Below the pieces are notes generated by a model. It saw only the letters and a list, made by a program, of their open reading frames with translations. It did no database searches and had not been told where the DNA came from. Made by a program: the position numbers and the translations under genes. A stretch of DNA of 22,614 bases from a virus: IMG/VR virus record IMGVR_UViG_3300030101_004561, positions 8,484 to 31,097 of that record; one strand, written 5' to 3'. The first letter of the stretch is position 1. Each line of letters begins with the position of its first letter. This document shows positions 7,147 through 14,355 of the stretch, in pieces.

Positions 7147-8640
7147 TTAATTAAAAGTTATTGTTCCAGATCCGCTCGTAAATGTTGTGTATTTGTCTGT
7201 TCCTCCACTGACAGTCCCATTTTCAACGCCAGTTACTAACCCTGCTCCTACACTAATATTATAACTTGGTGAATATCTTAATATTACGATTCCAGAACCG
7301 CCTGTTCCTCCAGTCACATCACCTGAAGTAGTGTAATTGGCAGATCCTCCTCCGCCACCGCCGCCTAAATTATCAGTTCCATTATTACCGTTATATGCAG
7401 AGCCTACTGATGTACCAGCGTCTCCTCCGCCTCCTGTTCCTCCGCTGCCTGGTGAAACTGTTCCGCCATAAGTATACAACCATTGACCTCCGCCTCCGCC
7501 ACCAGCATACGTCACTGAAGATCCTGTGATTGATACAGCTAAACCGTTTCCTCCATTTCCACCAGAGCTGTTGGTTCCAGCTGAGCCAGTTTCACCGTTT
7601 CCTGCTCCTCCGCCCCCTCCTGATCCTGATCCAGCGCTACTAGTGGAACTACGAGCTCCACCTGCATTACCTTGATTAGCTGTGCCAGAGCCTGGTGTTT
7701 GGCCATTATAATATTGTGCGCCACCTCCGCTTCCTCCAGTTGTTAAAGTAGATGTAGAGCTAGGCCAAGCTGAACCTCCACCCCCGCCACCTACAGATGT
7801 TATTGAAGAAAAAACGGAATCATCTCCATTCGCCCCGTTTGCGGTTGCAGTGCCAGCGGTTCCGCCATCTCCAACGGTTACAGTATAAGTAGTTGTTCCA
7901 TCGGCAGTTACAGTTATAGCGGATTCTACTGATCCGCCTCCACCAGAGCTGCTTCCAAAAGAAGTTCTTAATCCTCCTGCTCCGCCTCCGGCACCAGCTG
8001 TATACCCACTATTTGAGCCACCACCGCCACCGCCTCCAGCGACTACTAAATAATTTACTGTAGTAGTAGGCACTACATTGACAAAATTTTTCCAATTAAT
8101 TCCATTATAATGTTGCATAGTAGATGCTGAACTTGCCGAACTTTGAGAAGTATCATTTCGCATCATTCCCTCAAATGCCGTTTCTCCGCCCGGAAAAGCC
8201 GTACCACTAGGCATTTTAAGACCTGCATCTGAATACACAGAAACTAAATTATCTAGCCCTCCCATGTAGCCGTGAATTTTACAATAATAACTAGCTACAC
8301 CAAAATCAGCAGTCACTGTTATAGTTACATCTCCTGAGTAAAAAGTATATACAGGTCCACCTGGATCCGGAACGTTTCTAGTTCCTTCATTAACAGTTCC
8401 TGTATATGTAATACCTGTAAGTCCATCATTTAAAATAGCAATAGGGTGAGCGCTCGGCACGCCTGTTAAAACAGTTGTGCCAATTCTAAGACCAAACTTC
8501 CCGTCATATACCCCATCAAAATAATATTTGTTTGCCCCTGAAGCATTTGAAACAGTAACAGCATTAGTTGCTTTTAAAACATTTACAGGATTACCTGGGT
8601 TTAGCTCTAGTACGTTAGGTATAATTTTTGTTGTTGCCAT
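7147..8640 (-). CDS. Glycine-rich tail-fibre protein with cupredoxin-like N-terminal domain
   Basis: 497 residues. Residues about 20-135 look like a cupredoxin: VPSAHPIAIL supplies His65, and the loop ASYYCKIHGYMGG supplies Cys120, His123 and Met126, the His-Cys-His-Met set of type 1 copper sites. A short segment with MQHYNGINWKNF (about 165-185) links it to a very long glycine-rich region (about 195-455), which starts YLVVAGGGGGGG and includes AGGLRTSFG. Polyglycine-rich phage domains form bundled helices exposing receptor-binding loops. The C-terminal strands end in TTFTSGSGTITFN. It is probably part of a tail fibre or adhesin. Copper binding is a prediction from the ligand pattern, and the domain may keep only the fold. 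Confidence 0.85.
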   Translation of the reverse strand: MATTKIIPNVLELNPGNPVNVLKATNAVTVSNASGANKYYFDGVYDGKFGLRIGTTVLTGVPSAHPIAILNDGLTGITYTGTVNEGTRNVPDPGGPVYTFYSGDVTITVTADFGVASYYCKIHGYMGGLDNLVSVYSDAGLKMPSGTAFPGGETAFEGMMRNDTSQSSASSASTMQHYNGINWKNFVNVVPTTTVNYLVVAGGGGGGGSNSGYTAGAGGGAGGLRTSFGSSSGGGGSVESAITVTADGTTTYTVTVGDGGTAGTATANGANGDDSVFSSITSVGGGGGGSAWPSSTSTLTTGGSGGGAQYYNGQTPGSGTANQGNAGGARSSTSSAGSGSGGGGGAGNGETGSAGTNSSGGNGGNGLAVSITGSSVTYAGGGGGGQWLYTYGGTVSPGSGGTGGGGDAGTSVGSAYNGNNGTDNLGGGGGGGSANYTTSGDVTGGTGGSGIVILRYSPSYNISVGAGLVTGVENGTVSGGTDKYTTFTSGSGTITFN

Positions 8641-8645
8641 AAAAT

Positions 8646-9545
8646 TTAAAATCTAGGTTCCCATTGTTGTTCATCTTCATTCCATTGAAATTCATTATAT
8701 GGTGTTGGCGATTCTATTGGAGCAACCCATTTAGTTCCATCATAAATCCAACTAGGGTAAGGTTGTTCATCTATTGGAGGTTGCCAATAATAATCCACCC
8801 ACTCCGTTGTATCCTCTTTCCAATACCATATTCCCTCTGGCTTTGTTATTGGAGGTTCCCACACGCAGGTGTCTTCGTTTAATATCCAACTAGCATAAGG
8901 TTGTTCACCATAAAATGCATCTCTAACAGGATCGTATATCATACCTCTTCCTGCATAATTTTTTCTAAAAGGAGTGCCTCCCAACTGATGAACGCCTTCC
9001 CTTGTATTGTATGAAGTTCTTTTTGCGCTTCCTATATATCCTTCCCAATAAACTGTATTATCTTTTTCTACTGGTGGGTCGCCGCTAACCATTTCTATCT
9101 CATCCGCACCAGTATAAACTGCGGTAACTCTTGCTAAAGAATTTGATATGGTTGTATTTAAAGTTTCAATCTCTGTTGTTAACGCTTCAGTTCCCTCTTG
9201 TTGTTTTGCTGTTAGGTCAGCAAGTGCTGTTTCTTGTCCTGGAACAAGGGCTGCTTTTTCTGCATCTATTTCAGATTGTTTATTATTTACTGCTGTTTGA
9301 TGAGCTGATTTTTCTTCATCTGTCATAAATAGGGTGTCTTCAGATTTTAAAACATCCATTTCACTTTCTAAAGTTTGTAATGTCTCTGAAGTAAAAGAGT
9401 TTGTGTACACTTCTTGTAATGTAGCATACTCATCTGTTGCCATGTTGCTGGCTATTATAGCAGACTTTTCACTTCGCGCCTCTTGCAGTCTAGCTCTTTC
9501 ACTTACCGTGAACTCCTCATTTGATATTTTTGCGTAGTGTGCCAT
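8646..9545 (-). CDS. Tail-fibre-associated protein with N-terminal coiled coil and Trp-rich repeats
   Basis: 299 residues. The first part (about 10-150) is a long helical coiled coil, rich in Glu, Ala, Lys and Ser. The middle (about 165-215) carries the conserved block SYNTREGVHQLGGTPFRKNY followed by YDPVRDAFYG. The C-terminus consists of Trp-rich repeats: QPYASWILNEDTCVWEPP, YWKEDTTEWV, QPYPSWIYDGTKWVAP and FQWNEDEQQWEPRF. The middle and C-terminal parts match a family I know from marine T4-like and other phages that begins MAHYAK/MAHFAK. Here the usual N-terminal beta part seems replaced by the coiled coil. It probably belongs to the tail or fibre attachment, given its place between fibre genes. 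Confidence 0.8.
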   Translation of the reverse strand: MAHYAKISNEEFTVSERARLQEARSEKSAIIASNMATDEYATLQEVYTNSFTSETLQTLESEMDVLKSEDTLFMTDEEKSAHQTAVNNKQSEIDAEKAALVPGQETALADLTAKQQEGTEALTTEIETLNTTISNSLARVTAVYTGADEIEMVSGDPPVEKDNTVYWEGYIGSAKRTSYNTREGVHQLGGTPFRKNYAGRGMIYDPVRDAFYGEQPYASWILNEDTCVWEPPITKPEGIWYWKEDTTEWVDYYWQPPIDEQPYPSWIYDGTKWVAPIESPTPYNEFQWNEDEQQWEPRF

Positions 9546-9546
9546 A

Positions 9547-10671
9547 TTAAGTGAAATTAATTATCCCAGAATTTGATTTAAAGACAGAAACAAGATCGCT
9601 TCCAACTGTAAAAGGCGAACCTGTAGGTTGATTTAAGGTACCAGAAACTATGTTTAATGTGAGGGTACTTGGATACCTTAAAATAACCACGCCTGATCCA
9701 CCAGCTTTTGCAGGGCTTATTGTGTTTCCACCCGGTCCTCCTGCGCCACCACCAGTGTTCTCATCACCATCAGTAGCTGTATATGTAGGATTAGCTAGCC
9801 GACCTCCGCCTCCGTTTCCGCCGCCGCCTAAACCTCCCGCTCCTTGTGTTCCTGATCCGGTAGTAATGCTATTATAACCTCCGCCTCCACCGCCTGCATA
9901 ATAAACATCAGTACCGACAACTTCACCAACTTCTGCATAGCCTGTGCCAGCATCTGTAGACGGTAGTATATTTACTTTAACTCCCGCTCCTCCTGCTCCA
10001 CCTATGGTATAGCCTCCGGCACCACCTGCTGCACCTGCGCCGCCTCCTCCGCCACCACCTTCATAGTTAGAAGTTGAGTTGGCAGCACCGCCATCGTTAC
10101 CTTGACCTGCGGGTGTAGCTGTTCCTACTGTTCCTAGATTTCCAGATGCTGAACCAGCACCACCGCCAGAACCACCGTCTCCCCCATTGACAGCAGGGGC
10201 AGCATAACCTACACCTCCGCCTCCTCCTCCTGCGGAAGTAATAGTAGCGAACTGTGAGTCTCCTCCTGTTCCGCCTGTGGTAGAGCCTGTAGCTGCACCT
10301 CCAGCTCCTATTTCAATAGTATAAGATGTGCTTAGTGAAACACTAAATTTACTGTCAGTTGAAGAAGGACCGAAAGAGGTTCTTAATCCTCCAGCGCCTC
10401 CACCACCTGTTCCTCTGTTTTGACCTGTGCCTCCACCTCCAGCAACTACTAAAAAATCTATTAGGGTGCTTACACCTTCTTCTTTTAAATTTCTCCACTC
10501 TGAAGTGCCTGTTTGGTCAGTATATATCTCAACCTTATTAGTGTCTGTGTTTGCACGAAGATCTCCAAGCGTAGTGGTAGTTCGTTGCGCAGTAGTTCCT
10601 TTAACCCAGGTAAGACCTCCTGTGTTATCACTCATGTCAATCACATTAGTATTTACTTTGTTTGTTGACAT
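9547..10671 (-). CDS. Glycine-rich tail-fibre protein
   Basis: 374 residues. The N-terminus (about 1-70) includes TTTLGDLRANTDTNKVEIY and EWRNLKEEG, a trimerising shaft-type segment. From about residue 72 it becomes a glycine-rich domain that opens with DFLVVAGGGG and GGGGAGGLRTSFG, continues with YTIEIGAGG and many GGGG blocks, and closes with SGVVILRYPS. The same opening and closing phrases occur in the gene at 7147-8640, so the two share a homologous glycine-rich module on different N-termini. This suggests a receptor-binding fibre or tip adhesin with variable loops between polyglycine stretches. Assignment to a specific virion location is inference. Confidence 0.82.
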   Translation of the reverse strand: MSTNKVNTNVIDMSDNTGGLTWVKGTTAQRTTTTLGDLRANTDTNKVEIYTDQTGTSEWRNLKEEGVSTLIDFLVVAGGGGTGQNRGTGGGGAGGLRTSFGPSSTDSKFSVSLSTSYTIEIGAGGAATGSTTGGTGGDSQFATITSAGGGGGGVGYAAPAVNGGDGGSGGGAGSASGNLGTVGTATPAGQGNDGGAANSTSNYEGGGGGGGAGAAGGAGGYTIGGAGGAGVKVNILPSTDAGTGYAEVGEVVGTDVYYAGGGGGGYNSITTGSGTQGAGGLGGGGNGGGGRLANPTYTATDGDENTGGGAGGPGGNTISPAKAGGSGVVILRYPSTLTLNIVSGTLNQPTGSPFTVGSDLVSVFKSNSGIINFT

Positions 10672-10681
10672 TTAGATAAAA

Positions 10682-11833
10682 TTAAGAAGTTATTACTACA
10701 TCTATACCATTTGCAGCGGTTACAGGAGGAGCTGTAACAAAAGTTAAATTTGGACTTGCTCCAGATCCAACACTGTAATTGTCAGTACCGCCTGAATCTT
10801 TTTGATTTTGATATACTCCAGATATAAATATATTTAAGTTTGCTACCGTAAGTCCCGCTGGGGCCCCTGTAAGTGCGAAAACTGCTGTGCTATTATTTCC
10901 TGTTAGTTGCGTTTTAGAAATAGTAGGTGCTCCACCTGCGGGCCATGTTACTGTAGATACGTCCACAGCCGTCACGTGACCTTCTGTAGATGTGGTTATA
11001 GTTTTTACCAAATCAACTGTTCCTCCAGCTGAAGGGCTGTCTGCTGATGTAGTATCTGTTCGGGTAACACTATTGTGATTTACTGTTATGGTATCAGAAG
11101 AACTGCCAACAGTTCCCATTAATGTTCCACCAGCAATTGTAACTGTTTGTCCATCGGTAACGGTTTCTGTAGTTCCTGAATCTCCTGTAATACTAAAACT
11201 AGTGAATCCGCCTCCTCCGCCAGATGGAGTTGACCAATTACCTTGATAATCTAAATATTGCCCAGCCGAGCCACCTGTGACTGTAAGACCTATATCACCC
11301 GCACTAGTGATAGGTGAATTACTTACTTGAAATGCGGCTAAACTAGTTAAGGCTAAACCTACTGAACTGACTCCACCACCACCACCGCCTCCGGTTGAAG
11401 ATATTTCAATCTCGGTAGCAGAGTTTTGTGTTAAGGTTATATTTGATCCCTCTTTTAAGTTTACTACAGAATCGGTAAAAGATCCAGAAGCATTGAGATT
11501 TATTGGTACTGATGAGCCCGCCTTGGTTCCAGCCTCTAAAGCATATGTTACACTATCAATAGCTATTGCATTACTACTAGAACCAGTTAATGTCGTACCC
11601 CCTGTGGAAGTTAATGTTACTACCGTATCGGCAATAGTCTCTCCTGTTTTTGTTCCGGCTAAAGTAAGTACAGGAGAGCTGCCGTTGGTTGTTCCAAACG
11701 TGTATGTTGTGTCTAATGCAGAGGGAGGTATCTTAACGTTTAGTTGTCCGGAAGTTAAATAACCTACTATATCTGTTACCGATGTAGAAGTAGCATCGCT
11801 TTTTGGGGTGAAATCTGAAAATTTTACTGCCAT
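10682..11833 (-). CDS. Tail-fibre-like structural protein, beta-rich
   Basis: 383 residues, almost entirely Ser/Thr/Gly/Val with no Cys, typical of extended phage fibre beta-structures. It contains a GGGGGGGVSSVGLAL linker near residue 155, a GQYLDYQGNWSTPSGGGGG element near 195-215, and a C-terminal domain with NLNIFISGVYQ and DNYSVGSGASPNLTF that looks like a fibre knob. The N-terminal MAVKFSDFTPKSDATSTSVTDIVGY is a conserved-looking attachment segment (first 20 or so residues). It is the first large fibre gene in transcription order after the decoration-type protein. I infer that it forms a shaft or neck fibre. Confidence 0.78.
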   Translation of the reverse strand: MAVKFSDFTPKSDATSTSVTDIVGYLTSGQLNVKIPPSALDTTYTFGTTNGSSPVLTLAGTKTGETIADTVVTLTSTGGTTLTGSSSNAIAIDSVTYALEAGTKAGSSVPINLNASGSFTDSVVNLKEGSNITLTQNSATEIEISSTGGGGGGGVSSVGLALTSLAAFQVSNSPITSAGDIGLTVTGGSAGQYLDYQGNWSTPSGGGGGFTSFSITGDSGTTETVTDGQTVTIAGGTLMGTVGSSSDTITVNHNSVTRTDTTSADSPSAGGTVDLVKTITTSTEGHVTAVDVSTVTWPAGGAPTISKTQLTGNNSTAVFALTGAPAGLTVANLNIFISGVYQNQKDSGGTDNYSVGSGASPNLTFVTAPPVTAANGIDVVITS

Positions 11834-11842
11834 AATTTATTT

Positions 11843-11986
11843 TTATTCTGTTACTATGTCTTGTGGACTGCCCCCTTCGGTTACGATTTGAGCACTCGCT
11901 TCTGTTATTATATTTAAACCGCTGATCTGTCCTGGTGCTATTAAATCGTTAGCGATGTAAATTCCTATGGCAATTTGTCCCGGCAT
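11843..11986 (-). CDS. Small conserved structural-region protein, 47 aa
   Basis: A 47-codon ATG frame filling the gap between the decoration-type gene (ends 12011) and the fibre gene (starts 11833). The product begins MPGQIAIGIYIANDLIAPGQ and continues with a Ile/Val/Thr-rich half. It has no charged clusters and looks like a short beta-strand protein. Its even spacing in the operon and the family-like MPGQIAIGI start support a real gene. Function unknown; a minor virion component is the simplest guess. Confidence 0.65.
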   Translation of the reverse strand: MPGQIAIGIYIANDLIAPGQISGLNIITEASAQIVTEGGSPQDIVTE

Positions 11987-12010
11987 ATTATAAATTTATA
12001 ATTACACCTA

Positions 12011-12514
12011 TTACCATAGCGCTACGATATTACTAGCACTAGTACCAGTATCAAAAACTTTTTTCACTTGTACTGGAAAAAATGTTCCAGCATTTAGTGC
12101 ATTGAACGTGACTGTATCACCAGCCACAGTTGTAACTTTTAAGTTGCCTGCTCCTCCAATATAAAGAACAGCTCCTTCTTGATCTCCTCCGTAAATAGCA
12201 TACGCTTTTGCAGTAGAAGAAAATATATTATTGTCTACGTCCAAAGTTGTGTCATTCACCACTCTACTGATAGTTGTCTGACTTCCATCGGTTGTATTAA
12301 CGGCTATCATCCCTGGCTTGATACCGGCTAGGGTAAATTTAAGTGTGACCATATTATCAGGATCGTCTCCTGTTCTGTTCGCATCTATAAGTTGTGTGGT
12401 GCTTCCTGATGTGGTTGTGCCAGTTGCACCTCCAACTCCTATGTTTGGAATATCAGTATTATCACTTTTGTAAACTTGCCATGCTTTGCCAGCTTGTAAT
12501 CTTTGATAAGCCAT
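12011..12514 (-). CDS. Head decoration/fibre-type structural protein
   Basis: 167 residues with an all-beta composition. It starts MAYQRLQAGKAWQVYKSDN and has GIKPGMIAVNTTDGSQTTISRV (abridged), a repeated 'I.PGM.V.NT.D' surface-domain pattern. The C-terminal module LYIGGAGNLKVTT, then VTFNALNAGTFFPVQVKKVF, resembles the 'GGAGNLKVTTVGGDTVTF..V..GTFFPV.VK' domain found in many phage minor capsid or decoration proteins. That similarity is recalled, not searched. It leads the structural fibre block. I favour a head-decoration or capsid-attachment role, but a tail protein cannot be excluded. Confidence 0.75.
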   Translation of the reverse strand: MAYQRLQAGKAWQVYKSDNTDIPNIGVGGATGTTTSGSTTQLIDANRTGDDPDNMVTLKFTLAGIKPGMIAVNTTDGSQTTISRVVNDTTLDVDNNIFSSTAKAYAIYGGDQEGAVLYIGGAGNLKVTTVAGDTVTFNALNAGTFFPVQVKKVFDTGTSASNIVALW

Positions 12515-12520
12515 ATTATT

Positions 12521-12673
12521 TTATTTATAAGGTATTAATCGATTTAGTGTATCACGTCTTTTATCACAACCGCAATCAGTATTTGTTGCCTTGGCAACAG
12601 TATCTACTACTCTTTTAATTCCAGTGGCAGTTGTAAATTTATGTACCGTATCTCCGAATCCTCTTGATTTCAT
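12521..12673 (-). CDS. Conserved small protein with DCGC motif, 50 aa
   Basis: A 50-residue ATG frame in the gap between the decoration-type gene and the 68-aa gene. It begins MKSRGFGDTVHKFTTATGIK and ends TDCGCDKRRDTLNRLIPYK. The KSRGxGDT...TGI and DCGCxKRxxxLN parts look like a conserved phage family. The two Cys could bind metal or form a disulfide in a dimer. It belongs to a run of very small basic genes with tight spacing. Function unknown. Confidence 0.72.
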   Translation of the reverse strand: MKSRGFGDTVHKFTTATGIKRVVDTVAKATNTDCGCDKRRDTLNRLIPYK

Positions 12674-12675
12674 AT

Positions 12676-12882
12676 TTATTTTTTACATCCAAAATTGTTA
12701 GCATAATTTGCCATAGCCACAACTGGTTTGGAAAACTTATTTTTGTTTTTCATGACCTTTGCTGCAGCATTACACGTTGATGTGCCTGGCATATTTTTCT
12801 TTACCCAATTAGTAAACTTTCCTTGATTTTTTTTTGCAATCATAGGAAAGCCTCCTTTCTTGGTTCTGCCGTTGATTGCCAT
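12676..12882 (-). CDS. Small basic protein, 68 aa
   Basis: 68 residues with strong positive charge. The core is NQGKFTNWVKKNMPGTSTC followed by AAAKVMKNKN and MANYANNFGCKK. Two Cys (one after TST, one near the C-terminus) may pair. The first ATG at 12882 overlaps the stop of the 75-aa gene by 1 nt. A shorter form from the Met at residue 14 is possible. I recognise the pattern as a recurrent small phage protein without known role. DNA or RNA contact is plausible from charge. Confidence 0.68.
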   Translation of the reverse strand: MAINGRTKKGGFPMIAKKNQGKFTNWVKKNMPGTSTCNAAAKVMKNKNKFSKPVVAMANYANNFGCKK

Positions 12883-13109
12883 TACTTTCTTATTAAAGAA
12901 CCCAAATGATCTTTTACACTCCTCTTTTCTCCGTGAGACTCATAAGTCATTGAGTGATCTCCTCCATAAGAATGACCATATAATTTTTTTGACATAGCTT
13001 TACTTTCATCTCTTCTAGCTTTCATGCTTTGAGATTTTTTTCCATGTTTCATACCGAGAGACTCATCAAGTCTGTCGTTATATCCTTGTTTGTATTTTAC
13101 TGTAGGCAT
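12882..13109 (-). CDS. Small charged protein, 75 aa
   Basis: 75 residues, rich in Lys, Arg, His and Ser. YNDRLDESLGMKHGKKSQSM is followed by KARRDESKAMSKKLYGHSYG. The segment 'DRLDESLGM..G....QS.KARRDES' looks conserved among phages from memory. The protein is highly hydrophilic and probably largely helical or disordered. It is the first gene after a 33-nt gap that carries an exact Bacteroidota -7 box, so it may start a sub-operon. Function unknown. Confidence 0.68.
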   Translation of the reverse strand: MPTVKYKQGYNDRLDESLGMKHGKKSQSMKARRDESKAMSKKLYGHSYGGDHSMTYESHGEKRSVKDHLGSLIRK

Positions 13110-13134
13110 AATAATTATTTTTAAATTTATAAAA

Positions 13135-13142
13135 CAAATATA
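13135..13142 (-). promoter_or_regulatory. Candidate Bacteroidota -7 box (TATATTTG)
   Basis: On the minus strand the gap before the 75-aa gene reads TATATTTG, an exact match to the Bacteroidota TAnnTTTG -7 consensus, about 26 nt upstream of the ATG at 13109. I found no TTG at the expected distance for a -33 box, so this is a half-supported internal promoter. Confidence 0.35.
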
Positions 13143-13433
13143 CTAATATTTTCCTTGTCTATTTTTAGGGCTGCTTTTTGTTGAACCACCAGGCCCAGAC
13201 CACAAAGTTTTACATGCCCAGTAGCGAGCAGACATTTTATCTTTTGCAGAACTACATCTGTGTCTAGCACGAAAAGATTTTCTTGCAGCACTACTATAAT
13301 TATGTCCGTAACCTGAAGCTCCAAAATGTATTAATTTTTCTTTACCACCGGAACAAGCCTTTACCATTTTCTTTTTTCCAGCCCTGTCGCTTCTAGTTAC
13401 GACATTACATTTCATTTTGCTCTTATTAGCCAT
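13143..13433 (-). CDS. Basic Cys-containing conserved protein, 96 aa
   Basis: 96 residues with high Lys/Arg content. It starts MANKSKMKCNVVTRSDRAGK and contains the block LIHFGASGYGHNYS then ARKSFRARHRC and ARYWACKTLW. The 'HFG....R.SF.ARH.C......ARYW.CK.LW' pattern looks like a family of unknown function that I recall from phages and large DNA viruses (DUF5754-like, unverified). The spaced Cys and His residues could bind zinc. Its start overlaps the stop of the 77-aa gene by 1 nt. It is likely a nucleic-acid or virion-associated protein, inferred from charge and context. Confidence 0.75.
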   Translation of the reverse strand: MANKSKMKCNVVTRSDRAGKKKMVKACSGGKEKLIHFGASGYGHNYSSAARKSFRARHRCSSAKDKMSARYWACKTLWSGPGGSTKSSPKNRQGKY

Positions 13434-13666
13434 TACGCATTTCTTACTGCTCGTGTGTTTCTAATAAATTGTTTTTTTCCTCCTGAAGCTTTTTTCTTTT
13501 TTGCAGTTGCAGCTAATGCTTTCTTGCTAAGTCGCCGAGCTTTAGCGAGTGGCAAACAGCGATCAGGATTTTTTTTATTCTTGCTCGTACCACAAGGACC
13601 TTTAATCTTTCCATCAGTTCCAATGCGGACCCACTTCTGCTCTCGCCATTTTTTTAACTCACCCAC
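13433..13666 (-). CDS. Basic protein, 77 aa (GTG start)
   Basis: 77 residues starting at GTG 13666, directly after the preceding stop. KKWREQKWVRIGTDGKIKGP leads to CGTSKNKKNPDRCLPLAKAR and then a Lys/Ala-rich tail. The WREQxWVRIxxxGxIxGPCG and RCLPLAKAR phrases look conserved in marine phages and resemble a family I recall as DUF6321-like (unverified). Two Cys flank a basic loop, which would suit a small metal or disulfide knuckle. The lysine-rich C-terminus suggests binding to DNA or RNA. Confidence 0.72.
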   Translation of the reverse strand: MGELKKWREQKWVRIGTDGKIKGPCGTSKNKKNPDRCLPLAKARRLSKKALAATAKKKKASGGKKQFIRNTRAVRNA

Positions 13667-13668
13667 CT

Positions 13669-13800
13669 TTATTTCATTTGAGCTCCAGCTATTCTATCGG
13701 CCTGAGTAGGATTGGGGTTATTATCTATTCCAGCTTTTACACTAAGCATTCCAAACGAAGATCTTTTTTTCTTCCGCATTTTTTTGTTCATCTTACTCAT
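13669..13800 (-). CDS. Small conserved protein, 43 aa
   Basis: A 43-codon ATG frame. The first third is almost pure Lys/Arg/Met (MSKMNKKMRKKKR), then comes SSFGMLSVKAGIDNNPNPTQ and ADRIAGAQMK. The FGMLSVKAGIDNNPNPT phrase looks strongly conserved among related phages (memory). It begins with a 4-nt ATGA overlap with the 40-aa gene and ends 2 nt before the GTG of the 77-aa gene, so it lies in a fully coupled series. Function unknown. Confidence 0.75.
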   Translation of the reverse strand: MSKMNKKMRKKKRSSFGMLSVKAGIDNNPNPTQADRIAGAQMK

Positions 13801-13919
13801 TTCTTTTTGCTTTTATTCATTCCCTTAATCATTCTGTCGATCTTTGCAGCCTGACCTTTATGTAGAGCTGATGCTTTTCTTAGTTGAGATGCAATCTCTT
13901 TTAATTTTTTTCCGTCCAT
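13797..13919 (-). CDS. Small basic helical protein, 40 aa
   Basis: A 40-codon ATG frame, starting at 13919 with a 1-nt overlap of the upstream stop and ending with ATGA at 13797-13800. MDGKKLKEIASQLRKASALH continues into a Lys-rich helix ending NKSKKK. It looks like a single amphipathic basic helix pair. Real-gene support comes from both precise overlaps. No known domain. Confidence 0.65.
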   Translation of the reverse strand: MDGKKLKEIASQLRKASALHKGQAAKIDRMIKGMNKSKKK

Positions 13920-14077
13920 TATCTTTTACTTTTTTTTGCGTAGTTAGGGTCTTTACAATATTTGCTTGCGGCCATATTAGCATAAGCAGAAGGGTACTTG
14001 TCAAAAGTACGCTTAGCCCAAGCTATGCCCGCAGGACAAATCTTGTTTCCTTTTTTCTTGGTTCTTCCTTTAGCCAT
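13919..14077 (-). CDS. Small basic protein with paired Cys, 52 aa
   Basis: 52 residues. GNKICPAGIAWAKRTFDKYP is followed by AYANMAASKYCKDPNYAKK. The 'ICPAGIAWAKRTFD.YPSAYA.MAASKYCKDPNYAK' frame is a highly regular pattern that I take to be a conserved phage family. Two Cys bracket the core helix, suggesting a disulfide or metal site. Both ends overlap neighbours as TAATG. A virion-internal or DNA-binding role is plausible from charge alone. Confidence 0.72.
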   Translation of the reverse strand: MAKGRTKKKGNKICPAGIAWAKRTFDKYPSAYANMAASKYCKDPNYAKKSKR

Positions 14078-14229
14078 TAATACCCTGACTTGGTTTTTTT
14101 CTCCATACCATATCCTGGATTGTAGGATATTTTACCTTTCATCATTTTTGCAAATGAGTCTGCTTGCGCTTTTCCAACAGCGTTGTATGGAAAAGTTCTT
14201 TTCATGTTTTTTGATTTAACTGTAGGCAT
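14077..14229 (-). CDS. Small basic protein, 50 aa
   Basis: 50 residues starting MPTVKSKNMKRTFPYNAVGK and continuing AQADSFAKMMKGKISYNPGY. The first five residues, MPTVK, are the same as those of the 75-aa protein at 12882-13109, so the two may share a start module. It overlaps the next gene by 1 nt (TAATG). Lys-rich, no Cys. Function unknown. Confidence 0.65.
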   Translation of the reverse strand: MPTVKSKNMKRTFPYNAVGKAQADSFAKMMKGKISYNPGYGMEKKTKSGY

Positions 14230-14237
14230 AATATATA

Positions 14238-14351
14238 TTATTTAATTTCAACTTGTTCATATCTCTCACCGGTCCAAATTTTTCTAAACTTTGGCTCAGG
14301 TGCTGCTTTTTTAGGAGCAGATTTTTTTGATGTTTTTTTAGCTTTTGCCAT
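14238..14351 (-). CDS. Tiny Lys/Ala-rich protein, 37 aa
   Basis: A 37-codon ATG frame. The first half (MAKAKKTSKKSAPKKAAPEP) is a histone-H1- or protamine-like Lys/Ala/Pro tail. The second half KFRKIWTGERYEQVEIK is more ordered. It lies between the 115-aa membrane protein gene and the basic cluster with short gaps. The composition suggests binding to nucleic acid; no family recognised. Confidence 0.6.
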   Translation of the reverse strand: MAKAKKTSKKSAPKKAAPEPKFRKIWTGERYEQVEIK

Positions 14352-14355
14352 AATA

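Noticed and set aside
9650-9877. Proline-rich plus-strand frames opposite the glycine-rich fibre genes.
   Set aside because: They are antisense shadows of GGN codons (CCN on the other strand) with no start context or homology.
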